24,732 bases of DNA. Origin: Nitrospina sp. (lineage in GTDB: Bacteria > Nitrospinota > Nitrospinia > Nitrospinales > Nitrospinaceae). The notes under the pieces were generated by a model. It was not told the DNA's origin. It searched no databases and saw only the letters and a list, made by a program, of their open reading frames with translations. The translations under genes were made by a program, and so were the position numbers. The stretch's first letter is position 1. Every line of letters starts with the position of its first letter. This document shows, piece after piece, positions 13,877 to 23,052 of this stretch. Location: contig SMVS01000036.1 of assembly GCA_004357435.1 (NCBI GenBank), forward strand, positions 1-24,732, read 5' to 3'.

Positions 13877-15289
13877 TTAACGGGTTTCCTTTCCAGGGTT
13901 CCCTTTGCGGAGCCGCTCGGGGAGATTGGCAAGCAAATCTCGTCCCAGTTCCCAGACGTTCCCGGCGCCCAGCGTGAACAGCACGTCACCGGGTTGCAGG
14001 AGGGAGACCAGGGTGTCCAGAGCATCGGACAGGCTTTCAATGCATTCCACATTTTTGTGACCAAAATTTTTAATTCCCTCCGCCAGACTTCCGGCGCTCA
14101 CGCCTGCGATGGGTTCCTCGCCGGCGGCGAAAATGGCGGTGACGATCAAACAATCGGCGTCGTTGAACGCCGACCAAAACTGTTTCAATAATGCCTGCGT
14201 GCGGGAATAACGGTGCGGCTGGAACACCACCACCAAACGGCGGGCCGGCCACACCTCCTTGGCTGTTCGCAGAGTGACCTGCACTTCCACCGGGTGATGG
14301 CCATAATCGTCCACCACCGTCAACGCGGGCGTGTCCTGTAATATTTCAAACCGCCGTTGCACGCCGGTGAACCCTTTGAGCGCTTGGGCGATCACCTCAA
14401 ACGTCAGGTTCAGTTCCATGCCCACCGCCACCGCCGCCAGGGTGTTCAGCACGTTGTGCCTGCCGGGTGCGACGGAGTGAATCTGGCCCAGAGCCTGGCC
14501 CTGATAAAACACGTCGAACCAGGTGTCGAGTCCGCGGAAGGTGACGTTGCGGGCCGTGTAGTCCGCCTGGCTCAATAATCCATAGGTGATGTATTTTTTC
14601 TCCAGTCGCGGGATGAGCGATTGAATGTTGGTTTCGTCGAGACACAGCACTGCCGTTCCATAAAAAGGAATGTTGTTGAGGAACTGCAAAAACGCTTCTT
14701 TCAAATTGTCGAGGGTTCCGTAATGGTCCATGTGTTCTTCGTCGAGCGTGGTGACGACGGCGATGGTCGGCGTGAGTTTCAAAAAAGAACCGTCGCTTTC
14801 GTCCGCTTCCACCACCAGGAATTCGCTTTGCCCCATTTTGGCGTTACTGCCGACGCTCTTGAGTTTGCCGCCGATCACCACGGTGGGGTCCAGCTGGCCG
14901 CCGCCCAGCACGGTCGCGACCAGGGAGGTGGTTGTGGTTTTGCCATGGGTGCCGGCAATGGCGATGCCGTATTTCATGCGCATCAACTCCGCCAGCATCT
15001 CGGCCCGCGGGATGACCGGGATCATCTTTCTCCGGGCGCACAGCACTTCCACGTTGTCGGCTTTGACCGCGCTCGAGGTCACCACCACCTGGCAGTCCTG
15101 CACGTTGTCCGCTTCATGCTTGAAGTGGATGCGGGCGCCGATTTTTTCCAGGTGAGCCGTCGCTGGCGAGCGGTTCATGTCCGAACCGGTGACTTCGTAT
15201 CCCTGGTTGATCAGTACTTCAGCAATGCCGCTCATGCCGGCGCCTCCAATACCTATGAAGTGAATGCGTTTGGTTTTTCCTAAAAACAT
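13877..15289 (-). CDS. murC: UDP-N-acetylmuramate--L-alanine ligase MurC
   Basis: Adds the first amino acid, L-Ala, to UDP-MurNAc with ATP in the cytoplasm. The 470 residues hold the N-terminal Rossmann UDP-binding motif HFIGIGGAGMSGIAEVL (10-26), the Mur ligase P-loop AGTHGKTTTTSL (112-123), the metal-binding EADESDGSF stretch, the LDEEHMDHYG motif and DDYGHHPVEV in the C-terminal region. The ATG at 15289 has only a weak purine tract. It lies 38 nt after murG, and its stop abuts the murB open frame. Confidence 0.97.
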   Translation of the reverse strand: MFLGKTKRIHFIGIGGAGMSGIAEVLINQGYEVTGSDMNRSPATAHLEKIGARIHFKHEADNVQDCQVVVTSSAVKADNVEVLCARRKMIPVIPRAEMLAELMRMKYGIAIAGTHGKTTTTSLVATVLGGGQLDPTVVIGGKLKSVGSNAKMGQSEFLVVEADESDGSFLKLTPTIAVVTTLDEEHMDHYGTLDNLKEAFLQFLNNIPFYGTAVLCLDETNIQSLIPRLEKKYITYGLLSQADYTARNVTFRGLDTWFDVFYQGQALGQIHSVAPGRHNVLNTLAAVAVGMELNLTFEVIAQALKGFTGVQRRFEILQDTPALTVVDDYGHHPVEVQVTLRTAKEVWPARRLVVVFQPHRYSRTQALLKQFWSAFNDADCLIVTAIFAAGEEPIAGVSAGSLAEGIKNFGHKNVECIESLSDALDTLVSLLQPGDVLFTLGAGNVWELGRDLLANLPERLRKGNPGKETR

Positions 15290-15327
15290 TCGGTCTCATG
15301 ACTTCCTGATAATGGTTCAACAACCCG

Positions 15328-16425
15328 TCAACAATCCACGGGCACATTCATTAAATTCGTGCACAGCCGCCTCACCTTGTCAGTGGCTTCTCGTTGGCCC
15401 AACTGATAACTGCACCGATTCATTTTTTCCAACTGCTCCGGGTGCTCTATAAAATTTAAAATCTCAGCGGCCAGGCGTTGGCCGTCAAGGTCGGACTCCA
15501 GAATAACTTTGGCCGCCTCGGCTTTTTCCAACGCCCGGGCGTTGTGTTCCTGATGGTTGTGGGACGCGAACGGAAAGGGAATCAGGATCGACGCTTTGCC
15601 GATCGCGGTGATTTCCGCTAACGTGGTGGCGCCCGACCGGGAAACGATGAGCGAGGCTTTTTGGTATTGCTCCGCCATGTTGAAAATGAAGGTTCGGACC
15701 TCCGCCGAAAAACCCCGGTCGGCGTATGCCTGTTGCATCGCGGCTTCATCTTTTTCGCCGGTCTGGTGGATGATGTGCAGTCGTTCTTTGACCGGGGCCA
15801 ACGCTTCCAAAGCATCCGCCATGGCCCGGTTGATAGCCTGCGCGCCTTGACTGCCGCCCAGCACCATGACCACGAACTTTCCTTGTTCTACCGGCGGGGG
15901 AGCCTCCGCGTTGCAGAATTCTTCGCGGATCATGTTGCCGGTGTGCACCACTTTGTGGCGCGGGAAATATTTGACCGATTCCGGAAAGGTAACCGCCACG
16001 GTATCGGCGATTTTTGCCAGCAGGCGGTTGGTGACTCCCGGAATGGAATTTTGCTCGTGAATCAGAACGGGAATGCGGAGCATCCACGCCGACAACACCG
16101 CCGGACCGGAAACATAGCCGCCGACGCCCACCACCAGGCGCGGCCGGTTAAACATGAGATACGCCAGGGATTGCATCATTCCGATCGGTAACTTGCACCA
16201 CGAGATCAATCGGCTCATGCCCTTTTTCCCCAGCAATCCGCCGGAGAAAATGGTTTTGAGCGGCAACCCTTCGCGCGGCAGCACTTTGGACTCGATGCCC
16301 CGCTGGGTTCCGATGAACGTGACTTGGATGTCTGGATCGTTTTTCATGATTGCCCGTGCCAGTGCGATCCCGGGATACAGATGTCCGCCCGTACCGCCAC
16401 CGGCTATGACGACTGATTGCGCCAT
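15328..16425 (-). CDS. murG: Lipid II synthase MurG (UDP-GlcNAc transferase)
   Basis: GT28 glycosyltransferase that adds GlcNAc to lipid I at the inner face of the membrane, giving lipid II. The 365 residues show the first G-loop GGGTGGHLYPGIA (9-21), GVGGYVSGPAV, HEQNSIPG, the second-domain G-loop LGGSQGAQAINRA, SRSGATTLAEI and the donor-binding PFPFASHNHQEHNA. The hydrophobic/basic patch after the first loop (about residues 65-90) is where MurG contacts membrane. ATG 16425 follows the ftsW stop by one base, so translation is probably coupled. Confidence 0.97.
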   Translation of the reverse strand: MAQSVVIAGGGTGGHLYPGIALARAIMKNDPDIQVTFIGTQRGIESKVLPREGLPLKTIFSGGLLGKKGMSRLISWCKLPIGMMQSLAYLMFNRPRLVVGVGGYVSGPAVLSAWMLRIPVLIHEQNSIPGVTNRLLAKIADTVAVTFPESVKYFPRHKVVHTGNMIREEFCNAEAPPPVEQGKFVVMVLGGSQGAQAINRAMADALEALAPVKERLHIIHQTGEKDEAAMQQAYADRGFSAEVRTFIFNMAEQYQKASLIVSRSGATTLAEITAIGKASILIPFPFASHNHQEHNARALEKAEAAKVILESDLDGQRLAAEILNFIEHPEQLEKMNRCSYQLGQREATDKVRRLCTNLMNVPVDC

Positions 16426-16426
16426 C

Positions 16427-17587
16427 TTAAGTTGAACGATGCCGGATCGTGTTCTCCGAAATGTTTAACAAAACTCCCATGCACAACATGCTGACTATGA
16501 GAGAGGATCCGCCCAGACTGATGAAGGGCAGAGTCAAACCTTTGGTGGGCAACAGGCCCACGGCGACGCCCATGTTGGTCAACGCCTGCACGCCCACCAA
16601 CAGGGTCAAACCCAGCGCCAGATGGGTTCCAAACAAATCCTTGGCGCGATAAGCGGTGCGGAACCCCCGCCAGACCAGCAGGCTGAACAACAGCACGATG
16701 CCCAGGGTTCCGATGAATCCCAGTTCCTCGCCGATGACGGAGAAGATGAAATCGGTGTGCGCTTCCGGCAGGTAAAACAGTTTCTGCCGGCTGTCCCCCA
16801 GCCCCAGCCCCCACAGCCCGCCGCGACCGAACGCCAGGAAAGACTGCACCGCTTGAAACCCGGTGTTGGACGGATCGGCCCAGGGATCGAGAAAAGACAT
16901 GATCCGTCGCGCCCGGTACTCCGTGGTAAAAATGGCGGAGGCCATCAACGGCAAAATGGCCAGCACGGAATACGCCAGGAATTTTTTGCTGACTCCGGCG
17001 GCAAAAAACATAATAAACGCGACCAGCGAGATGATCATGGCGGTGCCGAAGTCCGGCTGAAACAGAATCAGGATAAAAAAGATGCCCAGCACTATCAGGT
17101 TGGGCAAATAACCATAGGCGAAGTTTTTCAGCTGGTCGGCCCGCTTGACCATGGATTTGGCAATGAAGAGAACGATGGCGAATTTTGCCAGCTCCGAGGG
17201 TTGGAAGGAAAACCCACCCACCATCAACCAGCGCCGCGCGCCGCCGACTTCCTTGCTGAGGCTGGGAAACATGACCGCGATCAGGAGTAGAAAGGCCAAT
17301 AGCATGACCGGGTAGGCCAGGGCCTGCCACTTGTGATAATCGATGTGGCGCGCGATCCATAACGTCAGCGACCCCAGGCACACCCAAAGCAGGTGCCGTT
17401 TTAAAAAATAATAGGAGTCCTGATACTCCTCCAGTGCGTACACCGCGCTGGAGCTGAACACCATGACGATTCCTATCAACACCAATGTGGCGAGGATTAC
17501 CGCCAGCATGGAATCGGAATGGGTCTGTCTGGGTTTTGAATTGCGCACGGGCCACTCTTTCATTTTTCTGTTGGGGGACGACCCCAT
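16427..17587 (-). CDS. ftsW: SEDS peptidoglycan polymerase FtsW
   Basis: Integral membrane glycosyltransferase that polymerises lipid II at the septum with its partner FtsI. The 386 residues contain about ten hydrophobic segments after a polar, basic N-terminus (1-25). SEDS signatures are FQPSELAKF (128-136), QPDFGTAMI (177-185), GRGGLWGLGLGDSRQKL (254-270), PEAHTDFIFSVIGEE (274-288, conserved Asp279) and LPTKGLTLPFISLGGSS near the C-terminus. The ATG at 17587 lies 6 nt after the murD stop without a clear Shine-Dalgarno; ATG at codon 9 is an alternative. The position between murD and murG supports FtsW over its relative RodA. Confidence 0.96.
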   Translation of the reverse strand: MGSSPNRKMKEWPVRNSKPRQTHSDSMLAVILATLVLIGIVMVFSSSAVYALEEYQDSYYFLKRHLLWVCLGSLTLWIARHIDYHKWQALAYPVMLLAFLLLIAVMFPSLSKEVGGARRWLMVGGFSFQPSELAKFAIVLFIAKSMVKRADQLKNFAYGYLPNLIVLGIFFILILFQPDFGTAMIISLVAFIMFFAAGVSKKFLAYSVLAILPLMASAIFTTEYRARRIMSFLDPWADPSNTGFQAVQSFLAFGRGGLWGLGLGDSRQKLFYLPEAHTDFIFSVIGEELGFIGTLGIVLLFSLLVWRGFRTAYRAKDLFGTHLALGLTLLVGVQALTNMGVAVGLLPTKGLTLPFISLGGSSLIVSMLCMGVLLNISENTIRHRST

Positions 17588-17593
17588 GGGTTT

Positions 17594-18931
17594 TCATAAC
17601 TCGTTCACGGTTGCCTTGAATTGTTCTCCGCGATCCATGTAATCCCGGAACATGTCGAAGCTCGCGCAGGCCGGCGACAGGAGGACCACATCGCCGGGCT
17701 CCGCGTGTTGCCAGGCTTGGCGCACGGCGGCCTCCATGGTGCTCGCTTCTTCGTAGCCGAAGGAGCCGTTCAGGATGGCCTGGATTTTTTGGCGGGCTTC
17801 ACCCAGCAAAATCATGCGCTTCACTTTTTTCTTGAAAAGTTCTTTCAGGACTGAAAAATCGGCGCCCTTGTCCTGGCCGCCCATGATGAGAATGACCGGC
17901 CGGTCGAAACTGTTTAATGATTTCTGGACCGCGCCGACGTTGGTCCCCTTGGAGTCGTTGATGAATGCGACGCCTTTGAGGGATCGCACCCACTCCAGCC
18001 GGTGCGCCAGAGGAGCGAAGGATTTCAGGGATTCGGCGATGACGGCGGCGTCCACTCCCGCCAAATCCGCGGCGATCACCGCCGCCAGAACATTCTCCAC
18101 CTGCAATTGCAGGCCGGGCGCCATGGCGGCCACCGGACCGATGAATTTGTCCCGGCCTTCACGCCTGAGAACGATCTGGCCTGCCTGCAAAAAAGCACCC
18201 CGGTTCACTTCCTGCTGGCGGCTGAATTGCAACAGCTCAGGTTTTTTATCCTGAGTGATTCGGGAGACCCAGGGATCGTCCCGGTTGCAAATGAGCCAAT
18301 CAGTTTTGCTTTGATTGACAGCGATTTTTTCCTTGAGAGCGGCGTATCGCTCCATCGTTTTGTGACGGTCCAAGTGGTCTGGGGTCAGGTTGAGGATCAA
18401 ACTCATCTGCGGATGAAAGCGCACTGCCCCTTCCAGCTGAAAACTGCTCACCTCCAAAATCATGAAGTCTTTGGGCGGCGACGCCACCAGCGAAATGAAC
18501 GGGGTGCCGATGTTGCCGCCGACTTGCACGTCGAGACCGCCACGCTTCAAAATGGCCCCGATCAGAGACGTGGTGGTGGTTTTCCCATTGGTTCCTGTCA
18601 CCGCAATGATCGGCGTTTTGCTAAAGCGGTAGGCGAGCTCCAGCTCGCTGATGATTTCCGTGCCTTGCGACCGGGCGTCCGCCAGTGCCGGCGAATGAAT
18701 ATCGACTCCCGGACTCAGCACCACCAGCTCGGCATCGAGCGCAGGTTTTGAAGACTCAAACCGGATGGCGATACCCGATTCCAATTGCGCCGACTGTTCG
18801 GTCAGTGCGGCTGACGGTTTTTCGTCGGTGATCGTCACCCGCGCACCATGTTTGCGCAAAAAATTCGCGGTGGCGATGCCGGTGCGCGCCATGCCAATGA
18901 TCGAAACTTTTTTATCTTTCAGATTCATCAT
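17594..18931 (-). CDS. murD: UDP-N-acetylmuramoylalanine--D-glutamate ligase MurD
   Basis: Adds D-Glu to UDP-MurNAc-L-Ala. The 445-residue protein begins with the UDP-binding Rossmann stretch KKVSIIGMARTGIATANFL and continues with VLSPGVD (71-77) and the P-loop VTGTNGKTTTTSL (111-123). Further motifs are EVSSFQLE, LNLTPDHLDRH and, in the C-terminal domain, FINDSKGTN, LIMGGQDKGADF and LLSPACASFDMF, all standard MurD motifs. It begins ATGATG directly against the mraY stop codon (no gap) and ends 6 nt before ftsW. Confidence 0.97.
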   Translation of the reverse strand: MMNLKDKKVSIIGMARTGIATANFLRKHGARVTITDEKPSAALTEQSAQLESGIAIRFESSKPALDAELVVLSPGVDIHSPALADARSQGTEIISELELAYRFSKTPIIAVTGTNGKTTTTSLIGAILKRGGLDVQVGGNIGTPFISLVASPPKDFMILEVSSFQLEGAVRFHPQMSLILNLTPDHLDRHKTMERYAALKEKIAVNQSKTDWLICNRDDPWVSRITQDKKPELLQFSRQQEVNRGAFLQAGQIVLRREGRDKFIGPVAAMAPGLQLQVENVLAAVIAADLAGVDAAVIAESLKSFAPLAHRLEWVRSLKGVAFINDSKGTNVGAVQKSLNSFDRPVILIMGGQDKGADFSVLKELFKKKVKRMILLGEARQKIQAILNGSFGYEEASTMEAAVRQAWQHAEPGDVVLLSPACASFDMFRDYMDRGEQFKATVNEL

Positions 18932-20017
18932 TTATCTCAGTTTCAAGGTGCTCAAGCTGATCATCGCCAGCACCAGCGCGACGATCCAAAACCGCACAAT
19001 CACCTTGGGTTCTGGCCAGCCCAACTGCTCAAAATGGTGGTGCAGAGGTGCCATTTTGAAAAACCGTTTGCCCTTCGTGTAGCGAAAATAGGCCACCTGA
19101 ATAATCACCGACAGGGCTTCGATGACGAAGATTCCGCCCACCAGGAGCAACAGCAATTCCTGCTTGGCGATGACGGCCACCGTTCCCAGGACCGCGCCGA
19201 GCGACAGCGACCCCACATCCCCCATGAACAATTGGGCGGGGTAGGTGTTGAACCACAGGAATCCTAGGCTGGCTCCGACCACGGCCGCGGTCAGTACGGT
19301 CACCTCGCCTGCCGCCTTAATGTGCTGGATGTTCAGGTACTCGGCGAATTTGAAGTGTCCACTGACGTAAACGATCGCCGTATAGGTGCAGATGGCAATG
19401 ATGATCGGGCCGATGGCCAGGCCGTCCAGCCCGTCGGTCAAGTTCACCGCATTGGAGGTGCCGACAATAATCAGGACGATGAAGGCCATGTATCCCCAAC
19501 CCAGATCCGGTGTGAAATCCTTGAAGAAAGGCACGTGCAGATGGGTGGCGTAAGCCGCCCGGTCGGGATCGAATTGGGTGAGGAAAACGGCTACCCCCAG
19601 GCTCAGCAGGGTTTGGAGCAGGAGTTTGCCCTTGACGCTCAAGCCGCCACCTTTCCGCAACTTCAAATAGTCGTCGTAAAATCCGATCATCGCGAAAGTC
19701 ACCGCTACATAAATGATGAGCCAGATGTACGGATTGCTCAGATTTCCCCAGAGCAGGGTGGACAGCAAAAAGGAAAACAAAATCAACAGACCGCCCATGG
19801 TCGGCGTTCCGGATTTGGCGAGGTGATGTTGCGGGCCGTCTTCGCGGATTTTTTCACCGATCTGCAATTTTTGCAGTAACCGGATCATGACCGGAGCCAT
19901 CAGCAGGCACAGGGCAAGCGCGGTCACTCCGGCATAGGCCGACCGGAAGGTGATGTAACGGAATACGTTCAACACCGAGTATTCAGAACTGAGCGGATAA
20001 AAAATATGATAAAACAT
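18932..20017 (-). CDS. mraY: Phospho-N-acetylmuramoyl-pentapeptide transferase MraY
   Basis: Polytopic membrane enzyme that transfers phospho-MurNAc-pentapeptide to undecaprenyl phosphate, giving lipid I. The 361 residues have about ten transmembrane segments and every catalytic landmark: GDDGPQHH-like EDGPQHHLAKSGTPTMGG (59-76), Asp115-Asp116 in GFYDDYLKL, NAVNLTDGLDGLA (189-201), MGDVGSLSLG (265-274) and APLHHHFEQLGW (323-334, His326-328). The start follows AAGGGGGG 3-4 nt upstream. The 79-bp gap to murF contains a decayed copy of the murF 3' end. Confidence 0.98.
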   Translation of the reverse strand: MFYHIFYPLSSEYSVLNVFRYITFRSAYAGVTALALCLLMAPVMIRLLQKLQIGEKIREDGPQHHLAKSGTPTMGGLLILFSFLLSTLLWGNLSNPYIWLIIYVAVTFAMIGFYDDYLKLRKGGGLSVKGKLLLQTLLSLGVAVFLTQFDPDRAAYATHLHVPFFKDFTPDLGWGYMAFIVLIIVGTSNAVNLTDGLDGLAIGPIIIAICTYTAIVYVSGHFKFAEYLNIQHIKAAGEVTVLTAAVVGASLGFLWFNTYPAQLFMGDVGSLSLGAVLGTVAVIAKQELLLLLVGGIFVIEALSVIIQVAYFRYTKGKRFFKMAPLHHHFEQLGWPEPKVIVRFWIVALVLAMISLSTLKLR

Positions 20018-20033
20018 GATCCCCCCTTTAACG

Positions 20034-20068
20034 GATCACTGGGTCGAGCTTTCGATCACTTTCCCCAT
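20034..20068 (-). pseudogene. Decayed tandem copy of the murF 3' end
   Basis: These 35 nt align without gaps to 20095-20129, the last codons and stop of murF, with 28 of 35 identical. Read on the minus strand the copy gives MGKVIESSTQ-stop, against MEKVIEGLMQ-stop in murF, with both stops in register. The two copies are 61 bp apart. This suggests a local duplication that left a remnant in the murF/mraY spacer. The alternative is a chance match. Confidence 0.55.
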
Positions 20069-20096
20069 AGTTGCTCTGGGTCATTCCTCCAGCAGA

Positions 20097-21485
20097 TCAC
20101 TGCATCAAACCTTCAATCACTTTCTCCATTTGCGCACCGCGCGATCCTTTGAACAACAGGCAATCTCCAGACTTGGCATGGTGCATTAAATAATCCACGG
20201 CCTCCTGATGATCGTCGAGAGCGGCCACGCGATTGGCAGGCATGCCATTTTTTATCGAGCTTTCCGCCGCCAGACGGGCGCGCGGCCCGACGGTGACAAA
20301 ATAATCCAAACCTTGCTGAGCCACCGCTTCGCCCAATCGCAGGTGGGCTTCTTCTTCGAGCGATCCCAGTTCCCACATATCTCCCGCGACAAAAAATTTG
20401 CGCCCCGCAACCTGAAACCGTTGCAAGGTGTCCAGGGCTTGCCGCATGGATTGCGGGTTGGCGTTGTAGGCGTCGTTTATCAGAGTCATGGATTTGTGGT
20501 GCAGAACCTCGGAGCGCTGGGACATCATTTGAAATTCAGCCAAACCGGCATTCATGGCGTCGGACGGGATGCCGAGCGAATGGCCCGTGGCGACCGCCGC
20601 CAGCGCGTTGTAGATGTTGTAGTAGCCGAGCATGGGGAGTTGCATGGCTATTTTCTGGTCGAACAGGGTCACCGTGAAATCGAACCCGATGGGTTTGCGG
20701 GGACTGATATCGCTGGCCTGAACATCCGCCGGATGGTCGATGCCGTATGTGATGGTGCGGGCGCGCAGACCTTTTGCCAGATCGCGCACTAAAGGATCAT
20801 CGGCGTTGACGATGGCGGTGCCTTCCACGGAAAGCGCTTCATACAATTCGCCTTTGACCGCCTGCACCTGCTTCAAAGTTTTTAAATGCACCATGTGCGC
20901 TTCCGAAATATTGGTGATCACTCCGATATCCGGACGGGCAATTTCCGCGAGGCGCCTGATTTCTCCGGCGGCGCTCATGCCCATCTCCAGTACCGCCACT
21001 TCATGCGAGGCGTCGAGTTCCAACAGGCTCAACGGCAGGCCGATGTGGTTGTTCAGGTTGCCCTGGGTTTTGAGGGTCTGGAAGCGGACGCCGGCGATTC
21101 CAGCGATCATCTCTTTGGTGGTCGATTTGCCGTTGGTGCCGGTGATGCCCACCACGCGCACCGGCAGGCGGTTGCGCTGGCAGGCGGCCAGGTCCTGCAG
21201 GGCCCGTAAAGTGTCTGGTACCAGCACGGCAAACGCGTTGTGTTTTTTCAAGGTTTCCATGGGAATACTTTCGCGGCGGGAGACCACCACCCCACTGGCT
21301 TTATTATCCAAAACCTGTTGGGCAAACTGGTGGCCGTCGAACCGGTCGCCCTGGATGCACACGAACAATTGGCCGGGTTCCAGGGTTCGGGAATCGATCC
21401 CCACTCCTTTGAAATGCGCTGAAGCGTTGCCATACACCAATTCTCCATCGACCGCACGGGTCAGGGTCGCCACATCACTTTCCAT
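20097..21485 (-). CDS. murF: UDP-MurNAc-tripeptide--D-Ala-D-Ala ligase MurF
   Basis: Adds the D-Ala-D-Ala dipeptide made by Ddl, completing the cytoplasmic pentapeptide precursor. The 462 residues show the N-terminal GIDSRTLEPGQLFVCIQGDRFDGH substrate domain (29-52) and the P-loop ITGTNGKSTTKEM (114-126). Central motifs are EMGMSAAGEI and ITNISEAH. The C-terminal part has LINDAYNANPQSM, FVAGDMWELG and LLFKGSRGAQMEKVIEGL. The ATG at 21485 lies inside the murE stop region (11-nt overlap), so the two are probably translationally coupled. Confidence 0.97.
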   Translation of the reverse strand: MESDVATLTRAVDGELVYGNASAHFKGVGIDSRTLEPGQLFVCIQGDRFDGHQFAQQVLDNKASGVVVSRRESIPMETLKKHNAFAVLVPDTLRALQDLAACQRNRLPVRVVGITGTNGKSTTKEMIAGIAGVRFQTLKTQGNLNNHIGLPLSLLELDASHEVAVLEMGMSAAGEIRRLAEIARPDIGVITNISEAHMVHLKTLKQVQAVKGELYEALSVEGTAIVNADDPLVRDLAKGLRARTITYGIDHPADVQASDISPRKPIGFDFTVTLFDQKIAMQLPMLGYYNIYNALAAVATGHSLGIPSDAMNAGLAEFQMMSQRSEVLHHKSMTLINDAYNANPQSMRQALDTLQRFQVAGRKFFVAGDMWELGSLEEEAHLRLGEAVAQQGLDYFVTVGPRARLAAESSIKNGMPANRVAALDDHQEAVDYLMHHAKSGDCLLFKGSRGAQMEKVIEGLMQ

Positions 21486-23052
21486 GCCGGCCCAACCTTT
21501 TCTTCAATGCCTCGATCGCCACCGCGCGATCGTCGAACGCGATGGTGCCGGTGTTGAGGATTTGATACGTTTCATGGCCTTTGCCCGCGATCAATACCAG
21601 ATCACCCGCTTGCGCGTGGTTCACCGCAAATTCGATCGCTTCCCGGCGTTGCGGCCGCAGGATGTAATCTTTTTCCAGCTGAACTCCCGCGGGAAAACCG
21701 GCACAGATTTGACCGATGATTTGGTCTGGATCCTCCGTCCGCGGATTGTCTGAGGTGATGATTGCCAGATCGCTCAATTCGAGAGCCACTCGGCCCATCA
21801 GCGGGCGTTTGCCGGGGTCGCGGTCGCCGCCGCAACCGAACACCACAATCACCCGGTTGCGGGCGATTTCCCTGGCCGCTCTGAGGACGTTCGCCAAAGC
21901 GTCATCCGTGTGCGCGTAGTCGACCGCGACGGTAAAATCCTGACCTTGCTGGATCTTTTCAAACCGGCCGGGAACGGTCTTCAAAACCCGGAGGCCCTGG
22001 GCGATCACCTCGAGCGACAACCCTTCGGACAGCGCTACGGCTGAGGCCGACAGCAAGTTGTAAATATTGTGGCGACCGAGCATAGGGGATTGGATTGCGA
22101 CCGACCCGTTCGGCGTCTTGAGAGTGAAGCCGATACCGTCTGCCGAGACGCGGCAGTTTTCCGCCCGCACGTCGGCGGGTTGGTCGATGCCCGAGGTCAG
22201 AGTGGGCGAAGTCGTTTCCTGGACAATTTCACGGCCCACCGGATCGTCGATATTGATGACTTGTTTTTTAACCGCGCAGTCTTTAAACAATTCTTTTTTG
22301 GTTGCCTTGTAATGCTCAAAGGATTTGTGATAGTCGAGGTGGTCACGGGTCAGGTTGGTGAACACGGCCACCGCGAAATCCAACTCCCGCACCCTTTTGA
22401 GCGCGAGCGAATGCGAGGACACTTCCATGAAGCAGTGGGAAGTATCGTGGGCCAGCATTTCGGTGAGCATGCGGTTGATGTCGAGCGCCTCCGGAGTGGT
22501 CATGGGCGCGGAGACTTCATTGCCAGGATAACGGTAATTGATTGTTCCGATAACGCCGGAGCGCCTGCCCGCCGCATTGAAAATACTTTCCAGCAGGTAG
22601 GTCAGCGTGGTCTTGCCGTTGGTGCCGGTGATGCCCACCAAGCTCATGTGGCGGGAGGGATGACCGTAAAACTGCGCCGCCACCCAGGCCAGCGCGTGCC
22701 GGGAATCCTTCACATGAATGGCGGTGGCGTCCTGCAACCCGGCGTTCAGCTCCAGCAATTGGTCCACGGGGGTCTCGGTGATGTAGGCGGCGGCCTGGCG
22801 ATGCAAAGCGTCCTTGATAAACTGACTGCCGTCGTGGTGCACCCCCGGCATGGCGACGAACAAACCTTGCGGGCCGACTTTTCTGGAATCGTAAGCGACC
22901 GATTCGATGTTTCGTTCAAGAGTGCCAAGGAGGTTGACCATAGGGTATCCCTGCATCAAATGTGACAAGCGTTGACCCATTCTGAAATTCCCAGCCCAAC
23001 GAGAAAATTTAGTTCCTGCGGATGCCCGCTCAGCCGTGACGATGGAAGTCAC
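21475..23052 (-). CDS. murE: UDP-MurNAc-L-Ala-D-Glu--meso-DAP ligase MurE
   Basis: Adds the third stem-peptide residue. DNPR at 435-438 (TSDNPRTEDP) is the signature for meso-diaminopimelate rather than lysine. Other motifs are VAYDSRKVGPQGLFVAMPG (52-70), P-loop GITGTNGKTTLTYLLE (140-155), EVSSHSLAL, NLTRDHLDYH, the VAVDYAHTDDAL hinge and FGCGGDRDPGKRPLMG. The longest frame (525 residues) starts at a GTG whose bases overlap the ftsI stop (GTGA), implying coupling. ATG 22980 (codon 25, MGQRLSHLM) gives the usual 501-residue length and is an equally good start. Confidence 0.96.
   Translation of the reverse strand: MTSIVTAERASAGTKFSRWAGNFRMGQRLSHLMQGYPMVNLLGTLERNIESVAYDSRKVGPQGLFVAMPGVHHDGSQFIKDALHRQAAAYITETPVDQLLELNAGLQDATAIHVKDSRHALAWVAAQFYGHPSRHMSLVGITGTNGKTTLTYLLESIFNAAGRRSGVIGTINYRYPGNEVSAPMTTPEALDINRMLTEMLAHDTSHCFMEVSSHSLALKRVRELDFAVAVFTNLTRDHLDYHKSFEHYKATKKELFKDCAVKKQVINIDDPVGREIVQETTSPTLTSGIDQPADVRAENCRVSADGIGFTLKTPNGSVAIQSPMLGRHNIYNLLSASAVALSEGLSLEVIAQGLRVLKTVPGRFEKIQQGQDFTVAVDYAHTDDALANVLRAAREIARNRVIVVFGCGGDRDPGKRPLMGRVALELSDLAIITSDNPRTEDPDQIIGQICAGFPAGVQLEKDYILRPQRREAIEFAVNHAQAGDLVLIAGKGHETYQILNTGTIAFDDRAVAIEALKKRLGRHGK

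Noticed and set aside
16404..17597. 397-residue open frame on the - strand in another frame of ftsW
   Set aside because: The translation is low-complexity (Gly/Arg/His/Val) with no family motifs, while the overlapping frame is a complete FtsW.
20035..20084. 18-codon ORF (MTQSNYGESDRKLDPVIR) upstream of mraY
   Set aside because: GGAGGA lies directly against the ATG with no spacing, and the DNA is better explained as the decayed murF tail copy.
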